DNA of 64,000 nt from Curvularia sp. ZM96 (Eukaryota; Ascomycota; Dothideomycetes; Pleosporales; Pleosporaceae): positions 1,302,001 through 1,366,000 of the forward strand of contig JAJGBQ010000001.1 of the NCBI GenBank assembly GCA_022457065.1, read 5' to 3'. Positions within the stretch are counted from its first letter, which is position 1. The number at the start of each line of letters is the position of its first letter. The notes beneath the pieces were generated by a model. The model did not search any database and was not told the DNA's origin. It saw only the letters and a list, made by a program, of their open reading frames with translations. Below, one piece after another: positions 10,929-23,076 of the stretch. The position numbers were made by a program, and so were the translations under genes.

Positions 10929-11657
10929 TCATTCTTGGTTCGAATGTGTTTGACGTTTGTCGAGTTGCTCGAAGTGAAACCATCGTCCTGCAATCCTCTT
11001 CGTCTTTACAGTCCGACCTGCCCATGCCCGCTCACCGCTCCCAGAGCCAAACCTCCGTGCTGAAACATTCAAGATGGACACTTCCTGCTCCCACGGGTCT
11101 TCCGTGACAGTCTCGACTTGAGTCTCGGGGTCGGTTTCCATCTCGGCATCCTCCTCCGCAGGCGCTGCACAAGGGCCACGGCTTCCCTCACATTCGACTA
11201 CTTGAAGGCGAACGCCAGTCTTGAGTGCAGTGTCAGCTGCTGTGGCAAAGCACCGTGACAATCCTTGGGCTGAAAAAGATGGCGTCGCCGCGTGCAACGC
11301 GAGTGGGTTTACCAACAAGACCCTTTCCTTTCCTTCAACCTCACCCACGAGTCCAGCCGCAGACTGGCCATATGCGGTCAAGTAGGCTAGCAGTGCCTGA
11401 ACGGATGGGCAGAAAGCGAGTCTGACGTGTCGAGTTGTCAGCAGGTTATGAAGCGAAGGCGTAAGCAGTCGCTCTAGCTCGTCTGTTTCAGGTTCGCCAT
11501 GACTCTCTTGTAATGAGGTGGCAAGATGCTGAAGAAAAGCTGCCCGGTCAGAGCAAATGATCAGCAACGTTGGGCTTGTACTGGATTGCGTCGTGAGGAC
11601 ATGGCGGAGTAATCCAGGCAGCGTTAGTGGACGGAGCACCGTCGGCGTCGGCGACAT
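10929..11657 (-). CDS. Conserved-looking protein of unknown function
   Basis: An uninterrupted frame of 242 residues from the ATG at 11657. Residues 25-120 look like an alternating alpha/beta fold (TLLIICSDRAAFLQHL, HVRLAFCPSVQALLAYL, RVLLVNPLALH). An acidic insert follows (EEDAEMETDPETQVET), and then a basic end with WAGRTVKTKRIAGRWFHF. This outline is reminiscent of RecA/Rad51-paralogue or Shu-type proteins that lack a Walker A loop, but I see no GKT motif and make no firm claim. It diverges from the AP-3 beta gene with 342 bp between the two ATGs. Longer upstream reading of the same frame is probably leader. Confidence 0.6.
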   Translation of the reverse strand: MSPTPTVLRPLTLPGLLRHVLTTQSSTSPTLLIICSDRAAFLQHLATSLQESHGEPETDELERLLTPSLHNLLTTRHVRLAFCPSVQALLAYLTAYGQSAAGLVGEVEGKERVLLVNPLALHAATPSFSAQGLSRCFATAADTALKTGVRLQVVECEGSRGPCAAPAEEDAEMETDPETQVETVTEDPWEQEVSILNVSARRFGSGSGERAWAGRTVKTKRIAGRWFHFEQLDKRQTHSNQE

Positions 11658-11999
11658 GGCAGACAAACTGTCGGATGGGTTTGGGCCGCCATGTGCCCGT
11701 CGAGCGCGTTGTCGATGTCTGCTCTTTTGTGGCGCCGGGGAGGAGGGTGATGGAGGTGCAAGTGCCAATCGGCGGCAGTACCCGCTCCCCGACCTCACCC
11801 CCACCACCACTGCTGTTCGATGCCTTCAACTGCCGCCGCGTATGCACGCTGCCACGGATCACCACAACCTCGCAGCCCAGAACCCTTACTGCCCATATCT
11901 TACTAGACTCTGCATAGCCGGTCTTGCCTTTGTCGGCGCCCACGAGTCGAGTCGTGCACACCCCGGAGTAAGGCCCTTCCCCGGGGCGTAGTTGCCGTC
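11658..11999. other. Divergent promoter region
   Basis: The 342 bases between the start codons of the unknown protein and AP-3 beta must hold both promoters. No TATA box or other clear motif was recognised. Confidence 0.4.
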
Positions 12000-14767
12000 A
12001 TGGAGTCCATCAGTCGGATATCGAGCTTGTTGGAGACAGGTATGGCGCCTTTCTCTATTTTCCTTTCTTTCTGCAAATCCTGTACCTTTGTTCTCTGCGC
12101 CCGAGCGGCTTTGAATATGTAATTGCTTCGCTCCGTCACAATGCATCCATCCAGCTTTGCTCACTGGTCTCTTTCTGCAGCGCGCGACCTTACCCTCGAA
12201 GCTGCCCGCGATGCCAGCAATGTCCGCCGAGCACCCACCAGAGAGCTGCCCTCGAGCCAGCTCAAGAAGCTTCTCGACAGCCGAACTGAGCGCGATGTCT
12301 TGGAAGGGCTCCGGAGAGTCATTACTGTATGCCTGCCCCGCCATAAACTCGGTCCCTCTCAGTACAGATGGCGCGCGTTGGGACGTGTAGTAACTGACTG
12401 TAGCCCCTCTAGATGTCCTACCGACAACCCCTTGCGCAAACGCTGCCGTTTTTCTCGCACGTAATTAAGAATGTCGCCTCGCCCTCGCTCCAGGTCAAGA
12501 AGCTCGTTTACATATACCTTCTCCACCATGCCGAGCACGAACCAGATACCGCGCTTCTTTCTATCAATACCATACAAAAGTCGCTCACCGATACGAATCC
12601 GCAATTGCGCGCATTGGCGCTACGGGTCATGTCAAGCATACGAGTACCGGTCATTAGCCAGATTGTGAGTCTGGGAATCAAGCGTGGTGCTGGGGATATG
12701 TCGCCATATGTCAGGAGGGCAGCGGCTTTGGCAATACCGAAATGCTACCGTCTCGATCCCAATACCGAACCGCAGCTGCTGGAATATCTGTCAACGTTGC
12801 TGGGAGACAAGCAGTATTTTGTGACCGGAGCTGCTGTAGCTTCGTTCCTAGAGCTATGTCCGGATCGCTTGGACCTCATACACCCGCATTATCGCGCCTT
12901 GGTACGGAAACTGGTCGATATGGACGAGTGGGGGCAATTGGCTACGTTGAGATTGATGATGGTTTACGCACGAAAATGCTTTCCCAGGCGAACGAAGAAG
13001 GTCAAGAAGACGACTGGCGCTAAAACGGGCAGTAAACTCACGCAGTCTACAAAAGGGTTCTACGATGATTCGGAGAGTGAACCCGAGGAGAAGGAGCAAG
13101 AGGAGGATATGGAGGAGATTGCTGTGCTGGATCCGGACCTCGAGTTGTTGCTAAAAGGCTGCCAGTCGCTCCTCCAATCTCGAAACGCCGCGGTCGTAAT
13201 AGCGGTAGCCAGGACCTATCTTTACCTTGGAACGCCCGAGTACTTGACCCAAGCCATTGGACCGCTGATCTCCCTACTCCGGTCTGCTGGAGACATCCAA
13301 CACGTAGCGCTGTACAACATCGTGCAGGTCTGCTTGGCGCACCCCGAGCCGTTTGTGAAGTACTACACGCATTTCCTGGTGCGATCGACTGACGCCCCGC
13401 ATATATGGCAGTTGAAGCTCGAGCTGCTCACATTGATATTTCCTCATGCACACGTCAGACTACAAAGCTTGATACTTGCCGAGCTCAGCCATTTCTCACA
13501 CTCTGGCAGTTTGGACCCGGCACTGGTCAAAGAGTCCGTACGCGCGATTGGACGCTGCTCGCAAAGTCCTGCAACCAGCCCCCAAACGTCGGCCAGATGT
13601 CTGAAGTTACTGCTCAAGCACATTGGTTCTGCTGATGCCCATCTGGTAGCCGAGTCCCTGGAGGTCATCCGGCATCTGATCCAACGGGATCCAAACGCCC
13701 ATCGCACGACTGTTATCCGGTTAGCAAAGCATCTTGATGCAGCCACCAGTCCCCAAGCTCGCGCAAGCATCATCTGGCTAGTTGGGGAATTTGCCGGTCT
13801 TGATCCAGAGAACAACATTGCTGCAGACGTTCTTCGCATCCTGGTCAAAGGTTTTGCTGACGAAGCCGAGCCAGCGAAGCTCCAGATTGTACTGTTGGCG
13901 GCCAAGGTCTATGTGCATCACCTGGCGGCTAATCCACCTCCGGAACCTAAAGCGGAAGAGCCTAAGCCGAACCCATCTCTAATGGACAATCTCCAAGAAG
14001 AGCAAGGGGGGTTTAGAGACGAGCATCTCTATGCACTCGCCCAGAACGACGCCTCTCAAGAGGAGGAGAAGCCACATATCATCGAGGCATTGTACAACTA
14101 TGTCCTTTTGTTGGTAAGATACGACACCTCGTACGACCTCCGGGACCGTGCTCGCGTATACAAGGCACTACTTGCGACGCCTACTTCGACACAGCTCGCC
14201 TCACTGCTTCTTCTCGCACCCAAACCTGTTCCGCATATTCCTAGTCCAAGCGAAACGCGAAAAGACTATGTGTTGGGAAGTGCCAGTCTGGTCGTTGGCG
14301 ATGAAGGGGGAGTTGGCGGACTCAAAGGATATGAAGACCTGCCTCGGTGGGTCAAAGAAGGGCACGAGCCGGATCCAGCGCTTCGTGATGAAGTTGTATC
14401 GGCATCTTCATCAAACTACGTGTCAGCATATGAAACTGCCAAGAACATGTCGGCGGCGGAGAGGTTGGATGCAGCGGCAGGCAGCAGTGGGCGGATGATG
14501 GCTGACCACAGCATGAGTCCGCGAGGTTCGAACGGTGTAGGTGGAGATGCGGGTATTGGCGGTATGCCCAAAGCACCGCTCAAGGAGAAGACGCTTGACG
14601 ACTGGCTCGCAGAGGAAGGAGACGATGATGAGGAGGAAGAGACGGAGACGGAGAGCGAAGAAGAGACAGACGAGGAAGAAGAGGAGAGCGAGGAGGAGAG
14701 CGAGTACGAAACCGATAGTGAGGAAGAGGAAACAGACGATGAGCGCGGTAACCTCATCAAGTCGTAG
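12000..14767 (+). CDS. APL6: AP-3 adaptor complex subunit beta
   Basis: Large subunit of the AP-3 coat, which sorts cargo such as alkaline phosphatase and syntaxins from the Golgi to the vacuole. Three exons, 12000-12039, 12181-12326 and 12413-14767, give 846 residues. The two short 5' exons supply the conserved lead-in (MESISRISSLLET and LLDSRTERDVLEGLRRVIT). The rest is the adaptin trunk of HEAT-like helices (FFSHVIKNVASPSLQVKKLVYIYL, LALLSIN-type motif, SPYVRRAAALAIPK). The C-terminus is a very acidic Ser/Thr-Glu hinge of about 50 residues, as in other AP-3 beta chains. The larger ear domain of animal AP-3 beta is absent, as in yeast. Its end faces the acyltransferase gene only 97 bp away. 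Confidence 0.93.
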
Positions 14768-14864
14768 TAGTCTAGTCAAAGCAAGCCATGTCACGAGTGG
14801 TAGGTAGTCTTTGGCCTATAGATTAAGAGGAAATGCCAAAATACCCCCACCATCTGAAGCCTTT

Positions 14865-17518
14865 TCATAGTCTAGCCATATTCCCCCTCTTACGCATACT
14901 CTTCGTCTTGGCCTCCACGTCACCTCCACCATCTCTTTCTCGCCCTCCAAGTCCCACTTCACCACCATCGTCCTCTTCAAACACGGCCGCAGCATCCTCC
15001 CACAAACGCTTCGCCACCAGATCGACCAGGCCCAACACGCGCGTCTGCACCGTCGCGCCATCCCTTCGATTCTTTCCCTCGCGCCTACTCGCACTGATCC
15101 GTTCGGCAAAGCGCCACAGCGGACCACTCGCTACTATCCCCGTATCTCCATCCTCACGCCGCTGGGGCACCCATTCATCTGCTAGTCTGATACTCACACC
15201 AGCTTTGTTCTTGGCTTTTTTGCTATCGGTGGATTGAGTGGGTTTTGCAACGACAATCATGCCTTCTTCTTGGAAGCGCGTGTAGGCGTTCTTCAGCGTT
15301 TCTTTGTTGACGGCTTCGAAGTAGGAGAGGTCGCCTTGGTGGTAGAGAGTTTTGCCGAGGAGTTGGGCGTGGTCTTGGGTTTTCTTTTGGTCGAGCCATT
15401 TTGGTTTCGGTTTCGTTGTTGCTGGTGTGGTAGAGGAAGAAGAGGGGTTGGTGGTGGTGGAGGTCGACGGCGGTGTAAGCATCATCAAGCTGATTGCGCC
15501 GAGCCATGCGGCTTCGATGAACGGCCAAATGAGGAAGCAGTAGAAGTCGTAGTTTTCGCGGCCTTGGGCGCGCTCTGTGGGGGAGAGCTCGATCCATTCG
15601 ATTTTCGGGGCTTCTTCTGGGCTACTACTGCTGGGTTCGGTTTGCGAGGAGCGTGTGAGGGTGATGACGTCGTCTTTTTCGAGGCCGAGGAGGGTTTTGG
15701 TGAGATTGGTATCGAGGCCTTCGGTGGGAAAGATAAATTCGCCGCGGAAGAGTTGCGAGAGGAAATGGACTTGGGCTCTTAGATCCGTGTATGACATGCG
15801 TTGGTACTCGGGTCCACCGCCTTGCTTGACGTGTGTGTATAGTGCTGCGCTGACAAGGCTCTGCTCGATGAACAGGTGGATGGTCATGTTGCGGTAGAAG
15901 GACAGCTGGAATCGATCGACGGCGTAAAAAGTGTCTTCTGGGAGACCGGGGACAAGGCCAACCAGTCCGGGACCTAGGACTTCAAGTGCGCGATCGACGA
16001 CAACACTCGTAGGGAGGTTACCAAAGTGAGCTACACGGCCGCCCTGGGCTCGCACACGGTTGCTGAGCCACTCGACGCGTCGGATGAGCTCGGATTTACC
16101 AACACCGCGGCCGCGAAGGGTGAGCAAGACGGTACCGACGAGCGCAGTAGGCATAACGACTGAGACGTCATTGATTTCGGATAGCACTTTGTATCCCAAC
16201 GTGCGGAGAATACGGATTCGCTCTTCTTTGGTGTCGAGTTGTTGTGGGAGTTTGGAGAAGCGGTCACGTTGCTGTGTGATGAATGACTTGAGAGACCATG
16301 GCTCGTGGAAACGGACGTCTACGCGACCAAGCTTGAGGGAAAGCACAGAGGAAGCAGACAAAAAGTCGACGAGGTTTTCTTTGGGCTTTGGCTGACCAAG
16401 AAGTTCACTAATATACGAACTGTTCACTGTTAGCTCTCATGTCCAGCTTTGGAAGAAAGTCCAGAGACATACTCCACCTCAATGACCTTGTCGTACTGCG
16501 TTGAAACCGGACAGATGATGGCATCATCTACCCTGCCACTTGCAACGCTGTCGAGCATGTAGCTCAAAATGCCAAACTTGGGTGGCAGAAGCTTGCCTGT
16601 TCGACTCCTGCCTCCCTCGACGAAGCACTCGAGGTTGTATCCACATCGTAACAGGGTATCTATGTATGCCTGGACCAGGGTGATATAGAGTTGATCGTCT
16701 CCAAAGCTCCGCCGTATCCACATGGCACCTGCATGCTGGAGAAAAGCACCGACAACTGGGAAGTTGAGATTGTCGCCAGCCACGACGGTTGGCAGTGCAA
16801 GACCAAGTCTGTAGCAGATGATCTGGAGAGAGACATAGTCGACGTGTGAGCGATGGCACGGAAGGAAGATGATGGAATGCTTGTCCTTGGCTGCTTTCTC
16901 CGCTACCGCACGCAACCGCAGAACCTCCTCACTTGAAACGTGGACACCCTGGTGGTAGGCCCTAGTCAGAAGCTGTGTGGCAAGATAGTATGCGCCCCTT
17001 ATAAAAGACTTGCTTTCCATTTTACATATCATCGAGTCTGTCCAGCTCTCGCTGACCTGCATAAGCGACTCTTCGATCTCAGCCCTCCTCTTTGATTTCC
17101 TGTCGTTCTCGCCTACATCACTGCCATTGAGCACTTGTTCGCCGAGCAATCCCTCCTTGGCTTCAACCTGGACTCTCTTGTCTGCCAGCTCGCGTATTTT
17201 TGCGACAAGGATTGGACTGCTCAGCACTCTTCCCTTCATGGTCTCGCTGAAGCCCGAGTAAAACTCTGGCTGGCCAATGTGGTGGTCGAAGGAGCGCCAT
17301 CCTGTGCCTGAGAAGTGAAGCGATACTTCGCGCAGAAAGTCGAGGGGCGAGGAGCGGAAGCGCGCAAAGCTGTGGATGAGGCCCCGTTCGGGCGATTCGT
17401 CATAGCCGGGTGCATGTAGGTGCACATTGTCGTCTGCAGTTATGCTAAGGTCGGGAGCTTGTTCAGAAGTCGAGGAGTGTGGTCTGGAAGGGCCATGCGC
17501 TTCGTCTGAGCGGGCCAT
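14865..17518 (-). CDS. Glycerone-phosphate/glycerol-3-phosphate O-acyltransferase with PTS1
   Basis: PlsB/GNPAT-type acyltransferase that puts the first acyl chain on dihydroxyacetone phosphate or glycerol 3-phosphate. Two exons (17518-16473, 16419-14865; intron 53 bp) give 866 residues; the splice restores VDSYISELLG. Motif I HRSHVD (HX4D) is at about residues 222-227, and motif III FVEGGRSRTGK near 300. The C-terminal half has Ser/Thr-rich insertions. The chain ends in ARL, which fits the peroxisomal signal (S/A/C)-(K/R/H)-L. Together with the GNPAT-like motif set this suggests a peroxisomal DHAP acyltransferase, the first step of ether-lipid or alternative phosphatidate synthesis. The same frame is open for about 45 codons upstream of the chosen ATG but has no earlier ATG. 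Confidence 0.88.
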
Positions 17519-17946
17519 GGCGTCCAAAGGGCGGTGGTACGGCTCGTGGTTAGGAAGAAGGCGCGACGAATGGTGCTGGTCGCATGGATGGGCACCCTTT
17601 GGCTCCGGTTGAAGTTCTATTGTGGCTCGTCCAGGGATTCGCGAATGGCGGGAGGTGCACTGTTATTGTGTCGTCTGACAAGCCGTAAGAGGCATTGCCG
17701 GGCGAGAGTGACGGCGCGACGGTCGAGCTTAAGATGGATCCACTTCCCCGGTCCACCGTGCCTCGGCTTGTGGGGAAGGCACGCCGGCCAAGCACTGTCT
17801 CCGATTCGCCAGACCGCCGAGTAGCACAGGTACCTCTCACCTGGTGCAGACGTCACTAATACTTGTTCAATTGCTGGAGCACTGTCCAGAGGTTGTTGCG
17901 CAGACATTCAAGAAGCAGAAAAAGCATTGACATAATCCTTGTTGGC
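17519..17946. other. Intergenic between two minus-strand genes
   Basis: Upstream region of the acyltransferase, 428 bp. It contains a 96-codon minus-strand frame with an ATG at 17907 and a GTGAGA donor-like site after 22 codons. I could not join this in frame to the acyltransferase, so it is either an upstream leader ORF, a missed first exon or chance. Confidence 0.35.
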
Positions 17947-19505
17947 TCAGAATACCTCCCATAAACTGACCTTGCCATCCTTGGCCCCAGCAGCAACCCA
18001 ATGCTTCATCTTGGTTTCGTCCTCGCGCTCCTGTCCACGGCCCTGGACACGTCTGTCTAGTGCTGCGTCTTGCTTCGCTACGTCTTCAGCCGTCAAAATC
18101 TCAGCAAAGGCCACTGCATAGACGCCCTCTTTGTGCCACTTTAGTACCGCGGCTTCTTTAAGGGTTTTGCTACTATATATGCGGATGCGGCTGTCCCAGC
18201 CGCCGGTGATGATTAGCCTGCCGTCGGAGCGCACTCGGAGAGACTGCTGTCCAGCATGTTTGGTGTCAACAGTTTTGTATGGAGGTTCTACTGCCACTAC
18301 GACCTGGACTGGCGACGCAGGCTTGATGCGGGGAAGTGGTGTGGAAGACGACGCGAGCAGAGAAGCCAAACCACCCGGCTTGGGTGTGTCTTGGGACTTG
18401 GACTTGACGGACTGCTTTGCGAACGAAGGTAGCGCCTCAGAGTCGGCGGGTGAAGACATATCCTCTGTTCCCAATGCTTGACTTGCAGGTGCAGCTGACG
18501 CCGTCATGGAGGAATCGCCCTTGTCATCGTCAGTCGAATCAAGAGCCAGCTCCGGCACGCGATGCATAGCCAGTTTGGCATCAGCCGAAGAGGTAAAGTA
18601 GAAGTCGCCATCCGGGGAGGCATCAAGGGATAAAACCGGCTGACTATGGGGCTGGCTGAGATAGATGAGCTGAGCAGAGTCAACGGTAGGGCTGGTGCAG
18701 TCACCCGGGAGCTTGAAAGCTGCTGTGACACCACCCTCGTAGCCGGCAAGGAGCAGGAGGGTTCGCGAGCGTTGATGGCGGGTAAGCTGCACGGCCATGA
18801 CCATTCCTAGTGGCGTTAGCGCCCTTTTCTAGTTGGAGCACGACTATGGGCACTTGTACCTGATTCCACAGTTTGCACTCGAGGGACGATAATTTTTAGT
18901 TTTTCATCGGGAAGCTGCCAGACCTCGATCTGCTTGTCGTCTCTCCCTGGGACGGCTACAAGAATCGGGTCAGGCCCAGATTGGTGCATAGCAGGCTGTG
19001 CATGCTGATGGCACATGGAAAAGGCGCAAAAGTTTAGCGTGTTGACGGGAAGAGAGTGTAGCAGCCATGGCAGGGGATGGTCGTGGTCAGGCGAGTCTGC
19101 AGGCAGAAGGATCTTGTCTGGGGGACGACCGTCTGGCCTCAGCTGCCACACGCGGAGGGAGTTGTCGCGACCATGGCTGCGAGGCAGAGGAGCATGTTAG
19201 TCGGGCGGCGAATAGGGGGCGGGGACGAGGTGCAGGCATGGTGTGGATATGTATGTGTAGGAGGAGAGGACGCACGTTATAATTCTGTCATGTCCCCATT
19301 GGGCGATGCCGAGAATGGGCGCAGCATGGGCCTTCCACACGCAGACGGCCCTCTTTGTCGCGACGCTCCAATAGACGACGCAGCCCTGGGCATCGCCCGT
19401 GAGCAGAAAGGCGTTGTGGCGCACAAACTGGACACAGTGGATGTGCGAAGCGTGGCCGCGCAGGATGCAGCTGGGCAGCGCGGGCGGCAGGGCAGCAGCG
19501 GGCAT
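17947..19505 (-). CDS. ASA1: ASTRA-associated protein 1 (WD40 repeat)
   Basis: WD40 protein of the ASTRA/TTT-linked complex (Tra1, Tel2-Tti1-Tti2 partners), thought to help biogenesis of PI3K-like kinases and chromatin complexes in the nucleus. Three exons, 19505-19276, 19176-18860 and 18806-17947, give 468 residues. The first blade is clear (SCILRGHASHIHCVQFV, GDAQGCVVYWSVATKRAV). Later blades include HGRDNSLRVWQL and GRLIITGGWDSRIRIYSS, and the last ends AAGAKDGKVSLWEVF. A low-complexity Ser/Pro insert (about residues 280-345) sits between blades, as in other filamentous fungi. Splice joints restore THGRDN and SGMVMAV. Identity is supported by order and length more than by any single motif. 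Confidence 0.85.
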
Positions 19506-20950
19506 GGCATAGAGAAGCTGAGGTAGTGGTCTTGGGCAAGGCGGCGCGAGATGATCGGCGAGAGCAGCCGCCTAAAGCCATGACGGGCGGCCTTTTCTCG
19601 GCTGAACCGCTCAAAATAGTCTGCAAAGGGCCCTTGCAACCTGTCGGCGAGCTGATGCTGTGTACTCGTCTTCGTCTGCGCAACCGTGACATCACCATGC
19701 GCGCTGCCCGCTGGCTGGTCCGCCGCCGGCTGTGCCATGCAGGCTGCGAGCGGCGAGCGGCGAGCTGCACGCTGCCCGCCGCCAGCTGCCATGGCCTCGA
19801 TGCTGGGCGTTTCCATTGGCGTCCAGGGTGCATGTGAAGGGCCCAGCGAGTTGATGGATGCAGGGATCGAGCTTAATCGCAAACCTGCAACATTAGACGA
19901 GCACGCCACACCCACTACGCGGCACCCAGCAATCATCACCATCACACCAGCTTCAACGCTCCGCTCCAGGAGCGTCCGCGAGCCCCAAGACACGCTCGCC
20001 TCGCACCCACCAGCTGCCCACGGCCTCGGCCACAACCACGGCGAGCCCAAGCTCGTTTGCGCATGGTTGCCGGCCCGGCGCGCACACGATCGCCTCATAC
20101 GTCGCTGGTGCAGCCACAATCCGATAGCCTCACCCCGGCACCACTCGTCCCGCCGCCCTCGTCTCGTCGCCTGTCAGACTGCACTTACTCGTCTACACTA
20201 CATACCCACGGCTCACGCTGCTTGCGTCCCGCCAACAGCCCAGCAGCCCGTTTCCAGTGCGCTGTCTGTATTACCTGCAGCGTCTCGCTGGTCGGCCCTC
20301 GCCTCCACCTGCCCCTCGTGTGCCCTGACAGCAGCACCGTGCTTTATCCCATCCCTCGCGCTCGCGCTCCCTATTCCCCGTCCTCGCCCGCCCGCCCAGC
20401 AACAAGCCAATATTCCGCCCGTCTGACGCCTCGCGCCTAGGCCTCTCGACTGCTTCTTTCTTCTTCTTTCTTTTTCACGCCGCCCCTCGATTGACTTCTG
20501 CCACGCCCGCCGACTTCGTGCTGCTTATCCCTGCCCTGCGACCATCTTGCGTCGCTCGCAGGCTACCCCATCGCCTCCTCCGAGCCCAGACAGGACCAGA
20601 TCAACACCCTTCCCGCGCTCTAGACCCGTGCGACTTTACCCTCGACACCTCACCAAACTCAAACTCCGCACTCTCCTCAAACTCTAATTGCCGGGGCGAC
20701 CGTCTTGCCTTACGCCATCTTGTCCCCGCGCCGTTGCTAACTTGTCGTGCTCCGCCCTCCTTGACCGAGAGCCCTCGCTCTCCCCGCCAGCTACCGCGAA
20801 ACCAACAGCCAAGAACCATCGAAGTGGAGGGGTCAACGTAGTCGTCTCGCTGCACGCCCTGCTCCAGGGCCGTGGTGGTCTTCCCTCAGCAGTCTCCCTG
20901 CACAGCGACCATCTGCGAACCGGCTCGGTGCGCGACCAAGCCAGAGCACC
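19506..20950. other. Long divergent intergenic region, C/T-rich leader
   Basis: No gene is recognised in 1.45 kb between the divergent Asa1 and Zn2Cys6 genes. The right half (about 20100-20940) is strikingly pyrimidine-rich on the + strand, with CCTCG and CTTTCTTCTTC tracts. That is typical of a long untranslated leader of a fungal regulator. Its long open frames have repetitive Pro/Ser/Arg translations, explained by base composition. Confidence 0.45.
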
Positions 20951-23076
20951 ATGGCAGACACTTCCACGCCTCCTTCCAACAATGATTCCCCGACAAACAA
21001 AGCGCAGCCGACCAAGAAACGGGCAGGTGATGGCACAGTAGACGACAAGCCCAAGCGCACACGCACTGGCTGTCTGACATGCAGAGAGCGCCATCTCAAA
21101 TGCGACGAGACAAAGCCGACCTGCAACAACTGCCTCAAATCGCAACGAGAATGCAATTGGGGCAAGAAGCTCAACTTCCTCGACACAACCTGCGAGCGAA
21201 ACGCATATCTAATCCCCCAGGGCGTCGACTACCAGGTAGCCTTCATGGACGAGTCTCGTACAATCGCCTCGGAATACGTCGGCGGCCGCGAAATGTATCC
21301 TGCTGAGGCAATTGAATCCCATATGCCCGTGGGCGACAATGCCTTTGGTATGGGCCCACCCGCTTCGTCTCGCCAACACCCCCCGCCAATCCAAGCCATT
21401 GCCCACGACTCCTACCAGCAAGCCCAGCTCAACTACAACCTTGACCAACACCGCTCACAGCACCAACACGGACGCTCAGGTGAGTTTGTTCACAACCCGG
21501 CCAAACACGTTTGCTAACTCGTAAAGTATCCACCTACTCAAACGGCCCAACCCCATCTTCCTACACAATGGAACACTCGGTCAGCCCAGGCCCTCTTCCT
21601 ACCCGCGACTACCTAAAAAGCCAAGAAGAGGTCTTGTACATGCAGGTCTTTGTTGAAGAGATTGGCATCTGGATGGATAGCATGGACGCACACAAGCACT
21701 TTTCGCGCTTGTTGCCCTTTCACGCGCTCAACGAACCCATGTTGCTGCATGCCTTTCTTGCATGCGGTGCACGACATCTTGCTCTGGTCAACCCAAAGTA
21801 CAGCGAGGAAAAGGCTCTCCACTACTATGATGTAGCTACCCGCGACCTGCTACATTCCCTGCAAAATCCCGACCGGGATACCATCTTATGTGCCACTACT
21901 GCAGTTATCCTAAACGTGTATGAGATCATGGCCGAGCGCGCACTACAACGCATGAACCACATTGCCGGCGCCCGTGCCCTGATTAAAGAGTGCCGCTGGA
22001 ATGCTAGGTCAACAGGCATTGGAGCGGCCTGTTTCTGGCTCAATGTCGGTATGGAGATTCTGAGCTGCCTGCACTTTAACTGGCAGGTCGCTTGGGATCC
22101 CGACGACTGGGGCATCGAAATGGACTTTACCCCAGAAACCGAGTCGGGAAAGGAAGAAGTCTGGACACATCGCATCTTGTACATTGTCGCCAGGATATGC
22201 AACTTCCGTGCCTCAATACCACGAAACCAAGAAATTGCCAGGCAGACATTGCAGGACCGACACAATGAGTGGCTGCGGCTCAAAGACATGACAGACAGAT
22301 GGAACGAAAACATACCCAGAACTATGCACCCAATGGCCTACCTTTATCCTGGACAGACCATCTCCGGATCCGCGTTCCCGGAAGTCTGGTTGATAAAGAG
22401 AGCATCCATCATCGCGCGTCTGTTTTACCACACCTCTCTGGTCCTACTCGCTCAAATCAACCCTATACAGGCGCCTAGCGAGCCGGAAATGTGGGCCATG
22501 CTAGAGCAAAACTCAAAGTTCATCTGCGGCATTAGCGCCCACGTCAAAGATCGAGGCGTCGCTAGTGTAGCACTAAGATCACTTGCCATTGCTGCCGAGC
22601 CTCTGACAGATCGGCGCGAGCAAGAAGAGGTTCTCCAAATCTTCGACAAGATCAGACAGGAGACTGGCTGGCGCGTGGGCTTTGTCAACACAGAGTTGAA
22701 GCAAAAATGGGGCTGGGATACTCCACAAACCCAAGACCAACAGCAACCACATCCGCCATCTCAACAGCAGCAGCAGCCGTCGCCACTCAACGGGCAGATG
22801 CAAGACGGAAGCGTCATGTATCAGCAGCCACAAATGACGGTCCAACAGCAGATGTCGCAGGTCACTCTAGCACCAGTGCCTGCTCCAGCCCCAGCCCCAG
22901 CTCCTCGAAGGCCAACCGGCTTCGGTAATCCTCTGCTTGTCGCCGATTTCAGCATGCCCCAGCATCCTTACCAGGCTCACTATGTTCCAGCCAACATTGT
23001 GCAGCAGCAGCAACCTCCCACCCTTCTCCAACCACCGCTCACTGGAGTCAACGGCTATGGCGCTCATTTCTTCTAA
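20951..23076 (+). CDS. Zn(2)Cys(6) transcription factor with fungal-specific domain
   Basis: Nuclear DNA-binding regulator. Two exons, 20951-21479 and 21527-23076 (47-bp intron), give 692 residues. The binuclear zinc cluster uses Cys 41, 44, 51, 58, 61 and 68, preceded by a basic KPKRTRTG stretch. A His/Gln-rich linker follows; from about residue 195 a fungal_trans_2-type regulatory domain runs (QVFVEEIGIWMDSMD, LLHAFLACGARHLA, GARALIKECRW, HRILYIVARICNFRA). The C-terminal 120 residues are rich in Gln and Pro, with runs of Q and a PAPAPAPAP stretch, probably an activation region. I cannot name the target pathway: no metabolic gene cluster adjoins it. The ATG lies in a good context (CACCATGG). 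Confidence 0.92.

Noticed and set aside
14521..14545. GGTTCGAA resembling a tRNA B box
   Set aside because: It lies inside the AP-3 beta coding sequence, lacks the following CC and a matching A box, and no cloverleaf can be drawn.
14423..14794. Minus-strand frames with Leu/Ser-rich, membrane-like translation
   Set aside because: These are the reverse of the acidic Glu/Ser hinge of AP-3 beta; the hydrophobicity comes from GAG/GAA repeats read backwards.
15234..15782. A 182-codon + strand frame rich in Gly and Val
   Set aside because: Antisense shadow of the acyltransferase C-terminal half.
17519..17907. Upstream coding exon of the acyltransferase (ATG at 17907, donor-like GTGAGA)
   Set aside because: I could not join it in frame to the acyltransferase: the visible acceptor gives a different phase that meets a stop.
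20057..20841. Long + strand frames between Asa1 and the Zn2Cys6 gene
   Set aside because: Their Pro/Ser/Arg-rich translations follow from the C-rich leader; no splice or domain evidence.
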